A stretch of DNA of 64,000 nucleotides from Novosphingobium sp. GTDB lineage: Bacteria > Pseudomonadota > Alphaproteobacteria > Sphingomonadales > Sphingomonadaceae. Below the pieces are notes generated by a model. That model was given only the letters and a program-made list of their open reading frames with translations. It was not told the origin of the DNA and ran no database searches. Both the position numbers and the translations under genes were made by a program. The stretch lies in contig JACKKY010000004.1 of NCBI GenBank assembly GCA_024236175.1, positions 384,501 through 448,500 of the forward strand, written 5' to 3'. Shown one piece after another: positions 1-8,824 of the stretch (within the stretch, counting starts at the first letter, position 1; the number at the start of each line of letters is the position of its first letter).

Positions 1-371
1 CGGCGCGGCGTCAGGGACGGCGCATGCCGGAGGCGGGCGGAAGGACATGCGAGTGACCGGAGCGCCCAACCGCTGCGCTGGCCCGGTTCGGCCCGTTTCG
101 GCGACCGGCCGGAGAACGGCGTGCCGGGCTCGCGGCGCAGGCACATTCCCCTCGCGGCTGATAGCGCCGCGCCAGCGGCGAGCCGCCTCGACCCCGTGCA
201 GAGCCCGCCAGTCGTGTCGGCAGGTTGAGGGGCTGAGCGAGGCCCGCATGCATCCGGTCTGCCGCGTCTGGCGTATCGGCCGTGCCTTGGACTGCCGCCC
301 GATGGCACGCGCCCCACGCCGGCCGCGTCCGCTGCTGCCGCAAACGGCACCAGCGCGAGGGAGGCAAACAT
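1..371 (-). other. left-edge open frame, possible partial gene
   Basis: A leftward frame starting with ATG at 371 stays open to the left edge, about 123 codons. Its first residues (MFASLALVPFAAAADAAG) look like a signal peptide, but the rest is rich in Arg, Pro and Gly and resembles no family I know. A TTGACA hexamer at about 446-451, read leftwards, precedes it, with weak -10 candidates about 16-17 bases further on. Other frames here are also open, as is common in very GC-rich DNA, so this may not be coding. Nothing else is supportable in bases 1-508. Confidence 0.2.
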
Positions 372-508
372 GCCGGCCATGCCCGCTCCCGGTTCAGCCT
401 CGTGAAAGAGGCGGCGGAGCAAATAACCTATATGGTTCGTTTTGTCAAGTTAGGCGTTCCGATTCCGTCCGTCCACCGTCGGGCGAGGGACAGGGAAGCG
501 ATGCCCCC

Positions 509-1042
509 CTAGCCCCGCCACTCCCGGCGTTCCTCGGCGGCGCGCAGCACTTCGTAGGCGAGTTGCAGCGCCTGGAAGGCCTTGGCCGCTTCCTCGTCGC
601 CGGGGCGGACATCGGGGTGGACTTCCTTGGCCTTCGCCCGCCACGCCTTCTTCACCGCGTCGAAATCGGCGTCCGGCTCCAGCTCCAGCAGCTCGAGCGC
701 GCGCATCTCGTCGCGGCTGCGGCTGCCATCGCCCGGCCCTGCCCATCCGTAATGGGCGGATTCACGAAAACCTTCGTTCTCCTGGCGTTCGGACTTCTCC
801 CGCTCGGCCGCTTCTTCGGCATCGAGGCCCGCGAAATAGTCCCAGCCGGCGTTGTATTCGGCCGCGTGTTTCTGGCAGAAATACCAGCGATCGGGGCTGT
901 TGGGCGCCTTGGGCGCGGGACACTCGCCCGGTTCCTCGCAACCGTGACGGTCGCACAGCCGCACATTGGCAGCCTCGCGCCCGGCGTCGTAGCCGCGCCA
1001 GCGGGGAAAGCCCCAGTCATTGGATCGGCGAGGACGGTTCAT
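509..1042 (-). CDS. J-domain (DnaJ-like) co-chaperone with Cys-rich N-terminus
   Basis: The 177-residue product ends in a J domain (about residues 110-175) with the diagnostic HPD tripeptide in EVHPDVRPG, which would stimulate the ATPase of an Hsp70. The first third holds paired Cys/His residues (LCDRHGCEEPGEC, then WYFCQKHAAEYN) that could bind a metal; this is inference. There is no G/F region and no classic DnaJ zinc domain, so it is a specialised J protein, not DnaJ. I start at the ATG at 1042; a TTG five codons upstream is less likely. This layout, with the J domain at the extreme C-terminus, is common in alphaproteobacteria. Confidence 0.85.
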   Translation of the reverse strand: MNRPRRSNDWGFPRWRGYDAGREAANVRLCDRHGCEEPGECPAPKAPNSPDRWYFCQKHAAEYNAGWDYFAGLDAEEAAEREKSERQENEGFRESAHYGWAGPGDGSRSRDEMRALELLELEPDADFDAVKKAWRAKAKEVHPDVRPGDEEAAKAFQALQLAYEVLRAAEERREWRG

Positions 1043-1206
1043 CTCGGCTCTCGGCAACAGGAACGCCCGCGATAATCCCCGACCCGAGTGCGGCGCAAGC
1101 CTTGAAAGCCATTAACGACGTATTAAGTCGGGATCGGGCATATGCTGCGTTGCAATATTTACTAAGCAGCCTTATGGTAATGTACCTGAGGAATACGAGA
1201 CGAGCG

Positions 1207-1389
1207 ATGAGCGACCGGTTGGCAGTATCCGCATGCATGTCCGTCATGATGATGGCGATCTACGTGCTGTTCGGCGCGGATGCCGCACGCGTGCCGCTCG
1301 GCCCGCCGGAAAGCCTCACGCCTTCGATCAGCGCAACCGCGCCCGGACTGCCCACCGATCCGGGCCGGCTGCTGCCACTCCCGCGCTGA
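1207..1389 (+). CDS. small hypothetical protein with N-terminal hydrophobic segment
   Basis: This 60-residue frame begins MSDRLAVSACMSVMMMAIYVLFG, a single hydrophobic helix or signal-like segment, followed by a Pro-rich tail ending LLPLPR. It lies between the J-domain gene (opposite strand) and pal (opposite strand, convergent). The frame stays open upstream to about 1102, but the ATG at 1207 gives the more natural membrane start. I do not recognise a family. The ribosome binding site is weak, so it may be a minor or spurious gene. Confidence 0.45.
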   Translation: MSDRLAVSACMSVMMMAIYVLFGADAARVPLGPPESLTPSISATAPGLPTDPGRLLPLPR

Positions 1390-1413
1390 GGCGGGACTTC
1401 CCGACTATCAGGA

Positions 1414-1929
1414 CTATTCGACCGTGATCGTCGCCGCGCGGCGGTTCTGCGCCCATGCGGATTCGTTCGAACCGAGCGCGACCGGACGTTCCTTGCCGTA
1501 GCTGACCGTCGTCAGCCGGGTCGGCGCGATGCCCAGCCCGACAAGGTAGTTCTTCGCCGCATTGGCCCGCCGCTCGCCCAGGGCGAGGTTGTAGTCGCGC
1601 GTGCCGCGTTCGTCGCAATGGCCTTCGATGGTCGCACGCTTGCCCGGATAGCGGTTCAGCCATTCCGCCTGCTTGGTCAGCGCGGCGGCATCGACCGAAT
1701 CGATATTGTAGCGGTCGGTATCGAAGTAGATCGTGTCGTCGCCCTGGGTGAAGGCCAGGAAGTCCGCGTGGCTTCCCGGCGCGGGACCGAGCGTGCCGCT
1801 TGTCGCGTCGGTGGTCGTGGCCGGGCCCGGCTCTGGCGGCAGTTCCTTGGGCGCCTTGTTGGCGCAGGCTGACATCGCGAGCGAGCCGGCAAGCAGCGCC
1901 GCGGCGCCGAATTTCGAAATGGTAGGCAT
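1414..1929 (-). CDS. pal: Pal, peptidoglycan-associated outer-membrane lipoprotein
   Basis: Pal anchors the outer membrane to peptidoglycan and works with TolB. The 171-residue product has a lipobox (LAMSAC) with the lipidated Cys at residue 22, a short Pro-rich linker, and an OmpA-type peptidoglycan-binding domain from about residue 60. The conserved segments YFDTDRYNI, IEGHCDERGTRDYN and LGERRANAAKNYL are all present. It is the last gene of the leftward ybgC-tolQRAB-pal cluster, 64 bases after tolB. Length and motifs are typical. Confidence 0.97.
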   Translation of the reverse strand: MPTISKFGAAALLAGSLAMSACANKAPKELPPEPGPATTTDATSGTLGPAPGSHADFLAFTQGDDTIYFDTDRYNIDSVDAAALTKQAEWLNRYPGKRATIEGHCDERGTRDYNLALGERRANAAKNYLVGLGIAPTRLTTVSYGKERPVALGSNESAWAQNRRAATITVE

Positions 1930-1993
1930 GGCAGTCTCCTTCAGCAGAGAGTGGAACGCAGGTTCAGAGCGATTGGTTGCGGTGTCAATCGAT

Positions 1994-3394
1994 TCAGGGC
2001 CTGATCGGCCCCCAGGCGGGGTCCGATGCGTCGACCGGGGTCGGCAGGCGCCGTTCGTTGCGGCCGGTCAGGTCCACCTGCCAGATCGTCGCCTTGCCCG
2101 AAGTCCGCTCGGTCCGGAAAAACTGGATGATCCGGCCGTTGGGCGACCATGTCGGTGCCTCGTCCTGCCAGCTGTCGGTCAGGTGGCGCAGGCCGCCGCC
2201 CTCCGGGCGCATCACCGCGATCCGGAAATTGCCCGCCATGTGGGTGAAGGCGATCTGGTCGCCGCGCGGGCTCCATTCCGGCGTGGCGGAGCGGCCGCCG
2301 AAGAAGCTGATGCGGCGCTGGTTCGATCCGTCGGCGTTCATCACGTAGATCTGCTGGCTGCCGGAACGGTCGCTTTCGAACACGATCCGGCTGCCGTCGG
2401 GCGAGAAACTGCCGCCGACGTCGATCCCCGGCGTGTTGGTAAGCCGCTGGCTGGCCCCGCCGCTCGACGAAACGCGGTAGATGTCGGTGTTGCCGGCAAT
2501 GGCCATCGAATAGAGGATCCACTTGCCGTCGGGCGACCAGCGCGGCGCGAAAGTGGGATTGCTGCTCGTCGTCACCAGCCTCTGCCGGTTGGTGTCGAGA
2601 TCGTAGACGTAGATGCTCGGCTTGCCGTTGAGATAGGACAGGTACAGCAGCGACTTGTAGTCCGGCGAGTAGCGCGGCGTCAGCGCGGTGGCCTGCCCGC
2701 TGGTGATGTAGCGGTGGTTCGCCCCGTCCGAATCCATGATCGCCAGGCGCTTCATCCGCCGGTCCTTGGGGCCCGTCTCGGCGATATAGGCGATGCGGCT
2801 GTCGAAGAACGGGCTTTCACCGGAAAGCCGCGAATAGACGAGGTCCGAGCATTTGTGCGCCGCGCGGCGCCAGTCGGAAGGCGCGACGATCCAGCCGGCC
2901 TTGGCGAGCTGCTGCTTGAGCGCGACGTCGTAGAGATAGCAGCCCACGGTAAGCTGCCCGTCGGCATTGGCGACGACGTAGCCCTGCACCAGCATCTCGG
3001 TGCTACGCAGGTTCCACACCGGATAGTCGGGCGCCTGCACTTCGGAAAAGGACGGCTGCGGCAGCCCCAGCGGGCCGGACGGCTTGAACAGGCCGTTGTT
3101 GCGCAAATTGTCGGCGATGATCTGCGAAAGGCTGCGCCCCAGCGCCGCGGTCGAGCCGGCATTGGTCTGCGTCGGCACGTCGCGGTCTGTCGCGAATGTG
3201 GTGATGGCGATGCCGAGGTCCTGCCATTCGCTCTCGTCTGAGACGGACCCGGTCAGGCCGCCGTCGTCCAGCGACAGGCCCGGTTCGGCATCCTCCTGGG
3301 CGACGGGCTCCGCCTCGATCGAGACCTGGGCGGAAGCGGGAACGGCACCGGCCAGGGCGCAAAGGGCAAGCAGCGGCAGGATTCTGGCAATCAT
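1994..3394 (-). CDS. tolB: TolB, periplasmic beta-propeller of the Tol-Pal system
   Basis: The 466-residue product begins with a cleavable signal peptide (MIARILPLLALCALAGAVPASAQ). An N-terminal alpha/beta domain follows, then WD40-like PD40 repeats with the recurrent pattern PRWSPDGKWILY, FSPDGSRIVFESDR and WSPRGDQIAFTH. The start ATG at 3394 overlaps the tolA stop by four bases (ATGA), indicating translational coupling. TolB sits between TolA and Pal in the periplasm and is needed for outer-membrane constriction at division. Confidence 0.97.
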   Translation of the reverse strand: MIARILPLLALCALAGAVPASAQVSIEAEPVAQEDAEPGLSLDDGGLTGSVSDESEWQDLGIAITTFATDRDVPTQTNAGSTAALGRSLSQIIADNLRNNGLFKPSGPLGLPQPSFSEVQAPDYPVWNLRSTEMLVQGYVVANADGQLTVGCYLYDVALKQQLAKAGWIVAPSDWRRAAHKCSDLVYSRLSGESPFFDSRIAYIAETGPKDRRMKRLAIMDSDGANHRYITSGQATALTPRYSPDYKSLLYLSYLNGKPSIYVYDLDTNRQRLVTTSSNPTFAPRWSPDGKWILYSMAIAGNTDIYRVSSSGGASQRLTNTPGIDVGGSFSPDGSRIVFESDRSGSQQIYVMNADGSNQRRISFFGGRSATPEWSPRGDQIAFTHMAGNFRIAVMRPEGGGLRHLTDSWQDEAPTWSPNGRIIQFFRTERTSGKATIWQVDLTGRNERRLPTPVDASDPAWGPIRP

Positions 3395-4245
3395 AGGGAC
3401 AGTCTCTTGTCGAAGCGGAAAGCGGAGATACGCTTCCATCCATCGTAGTATTCCGAGGGAAGATTGAAAGGCGCGGCAAGCTGGACGGCGCGGATCGCCT
3501 GTTCGGCATGGCGGCCGGCCTGGGCCCGGTTCACGTCGTTGACGCCGAGCTGGCGGACGACGCGCGGCGTGCCGTCGAGGCTGCCGTCGGAATTGAGGTT
3601 CCACGCCAGGATCGTCACCAGCTCCTCGGCGTCCGGTCCCTGCGGGGCGGACCAGTGCGGCTTGAGCTGCCTCGAGATAGCCCCAGCCAGCGCCGAACGT
3701 ACCGACGGGCCGATCTCGGCGGCGCGCGGGCTGGTCGAGCGGCCGGACGTCTGCGCGCCGGGCACGCCTTCGAGGAAGTCATTGCCGATACGGCTGCCCC
3801 CGGTCCGGGCCGAGGGGCGCGGCGCGGGTGCAGCGCGGGGCGCCGGCCGCGATGGCGCGGGCCGTGCCGCCGGTCTCGACGGGGGGCGCGAAACGGACCT
3901 CGGAGCCGGACGCGGCGGCGGTGTCGCCTGCGGCTCGGAACGACCGATGATGTCATCCAGCGCGGTCCGGGAATCAGCCCGGGCATCGGGAAGCGTCGGG
4001 GTAGCTTCCGGCAGCGCGGCTTCGCCGAGCTGCGGCGCCACGTCCGGCGCGGCATCCTCGAAAGGTTCGGGAGAGGTGGACGTCAGGCCGACTTCGTCGG
4101 TCAGCGTGACCTCGATCCGCTGCGGCGGGATCACGGATTCTCCGCCCGGGGGGCGCACGACCAGCAGCACCAGCAGCGCGATATGCGCAGCCGCCGCCAC
4201 GATCAGGCCGATGCGTTCCTCTCCACGAAGCACGGTTGACGCCAT
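3391..4245 (-). CDS. tolA: TolA-type energy-transducing envelope protein
   Basis: The 284-residue product has one N-terminal membrane helix (about residues 12-32, IGLIVAAAAHIALLVLLVV). A long Pro/Ala/Arg-rich periplasmic linker (residues 90-150) is followed by a C-terminal TonB/TolA-like domain containing the HWSAPQGPDAEEL and ILAWNLNSDGSLDG segments. Between tolR and tolB it is clearly the TolA position, although the linker is Pro-rich as in TonB where enteric TolA is helical. It would link TolQ-TolR proton flow to TolB/Pal. It overlaps tolB by four bases. Confidence 0.93.
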   Translation of the reverse strand: MASTVLRGEERIGLIVAAAAHIALLVLLVVRPPGGESVIPPQRIEVTLTDEVGLTSTSPEPFEDAAPDVAPQLGEAALPEATPTLPDARADSRTALDDIIGRSEPQATPPPRPAPRSVSRPPSRPAARPAPSRPAPRAAPAPRPSARTGGSRIGNDFLEGVPGAQTSGRSTSPRAAEIGPSVRSALAGAISRQLKPHWSAPQGPDAEELVTILAWNLNSDGSLDGTPRVVRQLGVNDVNRAQAGRHAEQAIRAVQLAAPFNLPSEYYDGWKRISAFRFDKRLSL

Positions 4246-4254
4246 GATGGCCGA

Positions 4255-4755
<501 letters not shown>

Positions 4756-4767
4756 CAGAGGATCTCC

Positions 4768-4866
4768 TTTGCGGCCTCACGGCCGGGAACCGGACCGGCC
4801 CGCTCCCCCACCCGGCGACCCACGGCAGGGTATCCTATGGGTGGCCGGGTGGGGGAGCGGGCCGGT
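4768..4866. repeat. 23-bp perfect inverted repeat in the tolQ-tolR gap
   Basis: Bases 4794-4816 are the exact reverse complement of 4844-4866, giving a 23-bp perfect stem with a 27-base loop. Inside the loop, accc (4818-4821) can pair with gggt (4839-4842) beyond one mismatch. The left flank (4768-4800) matches 28 of 33 bases of the hisA upstream gap at 8744-8776. The symmetric, very GC-rich form resembles a REP-type intergenic element more than a simple terminator; there is no T-tract on either side. Confidence 0.8.
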
Positions 4867-4918
4867 GCCGCGCAAGGGGCAGCAAGGCTGCTCCGATCCA
4901 TGCACAAGACTCCCATGA

Positions 4919-5619
<701 letters not shown>

Positions 5620-5623
<4 letters not shown>

Positions 5624-6078
5624 TGTCCTTCCGGATCGGGAAACATCGTGGCGAAGGCCCGGCGCCAGGCTTCCGGCTGGCGCTTCGGGCGGCCGTTCGG
5701 ATCGATGAAGCCGATCCGCAGGCGCGCCTCGCTCAATTCGGTATCGCCGCGAAACGCGCGCTGGCAAAGGCGGCAACTGGCCGCCCCCAGCTCTTCGAGG
5801 CGGCTTTCGACATGGACCACGTCGTCGAGCCGGGCCGGCGCGCGGTAGCGGATGGCAAGCTCGCTGACGGCATAGGCACCCTCGCCCGCATCGAGCGCGG
5901 CGCGCTGGTCGATGCCGAGCAGGCGCAGCATGTCGGACCGGGCGCGCTCGAACCAGCGCAGGTAGTTTGCGTGATAGACGATGCCGCCGGCGTCCGTGTC
6001 CTCGTAATGGACGCGCACCGCATAGCGATGGACCGCGCCATCGAAACAGCCGGAAACGGGTTCTGGAAGCATTGTCAT
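5620..6078 (-). CDS. ybgC: YbgC-type acyl-CoA thioesterase of the tol cluster
   Basis: This hotdog-fold protein of about 152 residues carries the 4-hydroxybenzoyl-CoA thioesterase signature VHYEDTDAGGIVYHANYLRWFERAR, whose Asp is the catalytic residue. YbgC genes almost always precede tolQ, as here with a four-base overlap, and act on short-chain or phospholipid-derived acyl-CoA. Start choices are ATG at 6078 or 6072 (M-T-M-L-P-E); the frame also stays open further upstream, but homologues begin near here. Confidence 0.94.
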
Positions 6079-6174
6079 GCCGGCGCGCTGTTTAACCTCC
6101 GCCCGACTCGCTGGAAAGCCACCCGACTCGCCTCGGGGCGTTTCCGGCACGCTTTGTCACCAGATATGGCGATT

Positions 6175-6552
6175 CTAGTCCGGAATCATCTGGTAGAACT
6201 GGCGGCCGCCGAAGATGTGGACGTGCAGGTGCGGCACTTCCTGGTGGCCGTGTCCGCCCATGTTGACCATCAGCCGGTAGCCCGGCCCGTCGAGCTCGAG
6301 CTGCCGCGTCACTTCGCCGACAGAGCGCATGAAACCGGCGATCTCGCCCTCGGGAGCCTTGGCGGTGAAATCGTCCCAGCTCACGTAGGGGCCCTTGGGA
6401 ATCACCAGCACATGCACCGGCGCCTGCGGGCGGATGTCATGGAAGGCGAAGGCGAAGTCGTCTTCGTAGACCTTGTTGCACGGCAGCTCCCCGCGCAGGA
6501 TCTTCGCGAAGATGTTGTTCTCGTCATACGGCTCGCGCGGATCGATCGGCAT
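6175..6552 (-). CDS. HIT-family purine nucleotide hydrolase
   Basis: This 125-residue protein carries the histidine triad PHLHVHIFGG near its C-terminus, the nucleotide-phosphate site of HINT-type phosphoramidases. The N-terminal NIFAKILRGELPCNKVYEDD is the typical HINT opening. It lies between hisE and ybgC on the same strand, 15 bases after hisE, so it is probably co-transcribed with the his block; this neighbourhood is common in sphingomonads. The physiological substrate is unknown. Confidence 0.94.
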   Translation of the reverse strand: MPIDPREPYDENNIFAKILRGELPCNKVYEDDFAFAFHDIRPQAPVHVLVIPKGPYVSWDDFTAKAPEGEIAGFMRSVGEVTRQLELDGPGYRLMVNMGGHGHQEVPHLHVHIFGGRQFYQMIPD

Positions 6553-6567
6553 GGGCCGGAAGTCTCC

Positions 6568-6891
6568 CTATTCCTTGCGTGACGCCTTCTCGGCGATGCC
6601 CGACGTCCCCTCGCGCCGGTCGAGTTCGGCCAGCACTTCCTCAAGCGCTATGCCTTTCGCGCCCAGCATCACCAGCAGGTGGAACAGCAGGTCGGCCGAT
6701 TCAGAAACCAGGCCCTTGCGGTCGTCCGCCATGGCCGCGATCACGGCCTCGACCGCCTCTTCCCCCAGCTTCTGCGCGATCTTGGGCACGCCGCGCGCAT
6801 TGAGCTTCGCGACATAGCTGGAATCGGGATCGGCGCCGCGGCGCGCGGCGATGGTCGCTTCGAGGCGTTCAAGGGTTCCGGGCTCGGCCAT
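6568..6891 (-). CDS. hisE: HisE, phosphoribosyl-ATP pyrophosphatase
   Basis: HisE converts phosphoribosyl-ATP to phosphoribosyl-AMP, the second step of histidine synthesis. The 107-residue protein shows the MazG-like helices with KLGEEAVEAVIAA and ESADLLFHLLVML, whose acidic residues bind magnesium. I start at ATG 6891 (MAEPGTLERL); an ATG four codons upstream is possible. hisG, hisD, hisC and hisI are not in this window. Confidence 0.96.
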   Translation of the reverse strand: MAEPGTLERLEATIAARRGADPDSSYVAKLNARGVPKIAQKLGEEAVEAVIAAMADDRKGLVSESADLLFHLLVMLGAKGIALEEVLAELDRREGTSGIAEKASRKE

Positions 6892-6947
6892 GGGGCACCG
6901 CAATGCGGTGGCCCGCGCTTGCGGTCAAGCCGGATCGGCGGGGAAAA

Positions 6948-7142
6948 TCAGTCTTGCTTGCGCCTGGCCGCGGCGCGGCGGCCGATCAGCAGACCGGCAA
7001 GGCCCAGGGCAAGCAGCGTCAGCGCATTGGGATCGGTCAGCGTCACGCTGTCGGCCGCATGGGCCGGACTGGCGAGAAACAGAATGGCAAGGGCAGTCAG
7101 GCCGGCCCGGGCAAAGATGCGCAAGATGCGGTCCACTTCCAT
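6948..7142 (-). CDS. mini PEP-CTERM-like sorted membrane protein
   Basis: The product of about 64 residues is almost only two hydrophobic elements. A signal peptide (ILRIFARAGLTALAILFLASPAHA) is followed by a short linker and a C-terminal block DPNALTLLALGLAGLLIGRR with an Arg/Lys-rich end. That block has the shape of a PEP-CTERM sorting signal, with a Pro-containing motif, transmembrane helix and basic tail, although the motif reads DPN and not PEP. It sits between hisF and hisE on the same strand. An ATG three codons upstream (7151) is possible. Its role is unknown. Confidence 0.7.
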   Translation of the reverse strand: MEVDRILRIFARAGLTALAILFLASPAHAADSVTLTDPNALTLLALGLAGLLIGRRAAARRKQD

Positions 7143-7159
7143 GGTTCCCACAAGTTAAC

Positions 7160-7202
7160 GCAAGCCACATGCCACGATACGCAAGCCCGCCCGGTGGCTT
7201 GC
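7160..7202. promoter_or_regulatory. inverted repeat upstream of the PEP-CTERM-like gene
   Basis: Bases 7160-7168 (gcaagccac) are exactly complementary to 7194-7202, and each half is flanked outwards by a gttaac hexamer (about 7154-7159 and 7211-7216). This lies between the hisF stop and the mini-gene start, so it could be an operator or a hairpin separating hisF from downstream expression. No known regulator site is recognised. Confidence 0.35.
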
Positions 7203-7259
7203 ACACCATGGTTAACGGGGATTCGCCGGAAATCGATTCTGTAAAGAAACCCGACGGTT

Positions 7260-8018
7260 TCAGCTTCGCGCGGGCAATCCGGCCGCGCGCAGGGCGGCAT
7301 GGGCATCGGCGATGGAATATTTGCCGAAATGGAAGATCGAGGCCGCCAGCACGGCGCTCGCGTGCCCCTTGGTCACGCCTTCGACGAGGTGGTCGAGCGT
7401 GCCGACCCCGCCGCTTGCGACCACCGGCACCGATACGGCATCGGCGATCGTGCGGGTCAGGTCCAGATCGTAGCCGGCCTGCGTGCCGTCGCCGTCCATC
7501 GACGTGACCAGCAGTTCCCCCGCGCCCAGTTCGGCGAGCTTCACGGCATGCTCGATGGCGTCGATCCCGGTGGGCCGGCGGCCGCCGTGGGTGAATATCT
7601 CCCAGTGGTCCGCCTGCCTGCGGGCATCGACCGAGGCGACCACGCACTGGCTGCCGAATTTCGAGGCGATGTCGGCCACCACTTCCGGCCGCTCGACAGC
7701 CGCCGAATTGACCGCGACCTTGTCGGCCCCGGCCAGCAGCAGCGCGCGGGCGTCCTCCACCTTGCGCACGCCGCCGCCGACGGTGAGCGGCATGAAGCAG
7801 ACTTCCGCCGTGCGGGTGACGATATCGAGCAGCGTGTCGCGCCCTTCGTGGCTGGCGGAAATATCGAGGAAGCACAGCTCGTCGGCTCCGGCCGCGTCAT
7901 AGGCGCGCGCCTGTTCCACCGGATCTCCGGCGTCCTTGAGATCGACGAAATTGACGCCCTTCACCACGCGGCCGTCGGCGACGTCGAGGCAGGGAATGAC
8001 GCGGATGCGGACGGTCAT
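7260..8018 (-). CDS. hisF: HisF, imidazole glycerol phosphate synthase cyclase subunit
   Basis: HisF closes the imidazole ring from PRFAR using ammonia delivered by HisH. The 252-residue TIM barrel has both catalytic Asp contexts, IPCLDVADGRVVKG near the N-terminus and VVASVDARR in mid-protein, and the phosphate loops SGGVGTLDHL and VNSAAVERP. The start overlaps the hisA stop by four bases, so the two are translationally coupled. Confidence 0.98.
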   Translation of the reverse strand: MTVRIRVIPCLDVADGRVVKGVNFVDLKDAGDPVEQARAYDAAGADELCFLDISASHEGRDTLLDIVTRTAEVCFMPLTVGGGVRKVEDARALLLAGADKVAVNSAAVERPEVVADIASKFGSQCVVASVDARRQADHWEIFTHGGRRPTGIDAIEHAVKLAELGAGELLVTSMDGDGTQAGYDLDLTRTIADAVSVPVVASGGVGTLDHLVEGVTKGHASAVLAASIFHFGKYSIADAHAALRAAGLPARS

Positions 8019-8743
8019 GCCCGCTCCGCGATCTGGATCGCCGCCGCCAGGTCCAGCCGCCCGTCATAGAGCGCACGGCCGGTGATCACGCCTTCGATGC
8101 CGTCCGCGGCGTGGATCGCGAGCAGGCGGATGTCATCCAGCCCCTTGACGCCGCCCGATGCGATCACCGGCAGGTCGGTCTGGCGGGCCAGTTCGACCGT
8201 CGCATCGACATTGCAGCCCTTGAGCATGCCGTCGCGGCCGATATCGGTGAACAGCAGGCTGGCGACGCCCGCATCCTCGAAGCGGCGGGCCATGTCGACG
8301 ACCGGCACGTCCGAGACTTCGGCCCAACCCTCGGTCGCCACCATGCCGTCGCGCGCGTCGACGGCGACGACGATGCCGTTGGGCCATGCCTTTGCCATGT
8401 CCTTGACGAACTGCGGATCCTTGAGCGCGGCGGTGCCCATCACGACGCGGCTGACGCCGAGATCGAACCAGCCTTCCACCGCTTCTGGCGTGCGGATGCC
8501 GCCGCCGAGCTGCACATGGCCGGGAAATGCCTCGAGGATGGCTTCGACCGCTTCGCGGTTCTCCGCCCGGCCGGCGAAGGAACCGTCGAGATCGACGACA
8601 TGCAGGAACTGCGAGCCGGCTTCGGCGAACAGCATCGCCTGCGCCGCCGGATTGTCGCCGTAGACCGTGGCGCGCGCCATGTCGCCTTCGGCGAGCCGCA
8701 CCACCTGGCCCTGCTTCAGATCGATGGCAGGAAAGACGATCAT
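8015..8743 (-). CDS. hisA: HisA, ProFAR isomerase
   Basis: HisA isomerises ProFAR to PRFAR. The 242-residue TIM barrel begins MIVFPAIDLKQGQVVRL with the catalytic Asp8, and contains VVAVDARDG with the second catalytic Asp. The phosphate-binding segments QLGGGIRTPEA and VIASGGVKG are present. It overlaps hisF by four bases. An 81-base gap with two small palindromes separates it from hisH, the only sizeable gap between hisB and hisF. Confidence 0.98.
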   Translation of the reverse strand: MIVFPAIDLKQGQVVRLAEGDMARATVYGDNPAAQAMLFAEAGSQFLHVVDLDGSFAGRAENREAVEAILEAFPGHVQLGGGIRTPEAVEGWFDLGVSRVVMGTAALKDPQFVKDMAKAWPNGIVVAVDARDGMVATEGWAEVSDVPVVDMARRFEDAGVASLLFTDIGRDGMLKGCNVDATVELARQTDLPVIASGGVKGLDDIRLLAIHAADGIEGVITGRALYDGRLDLAAAIQIAERA

Positions 8744-8802
8744 TTTGCGGCCTCCCGGCCGGGAGCGGCACCAGCCGTGCGAGGATCGACGGAGCTCGAT
8801 CC
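8744..8802. repeat. palindromic spacer between hisH and hisA
   Basis: The gap holds a 14-bp perfect palindrome (8752-8765, ctcccggccgggag) and a 7-bp hairpin (8783-8789 with 8796-8802). Its first 33 bases match 28 of 33 positions of the tolR upstream gap at 4768-4800. Both copies sit just 5' of a start codon inside a same-strand gene cluster, suggesting a dispersed intergenic element or a processing hairpin. Confidence 0.5.
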
Positions 8803-8824
8803 GTTGAACGCAATCACAATCATC

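Noticed and set aside
1733..3241. Long open frame of 502 codons on the plus strand
   Set aside because: It lies antisense to pal and tolB, which have clear domains, and its translation is Arg/Val/Asp-rich low-information sequence. It is a GC-rich shadow frame.
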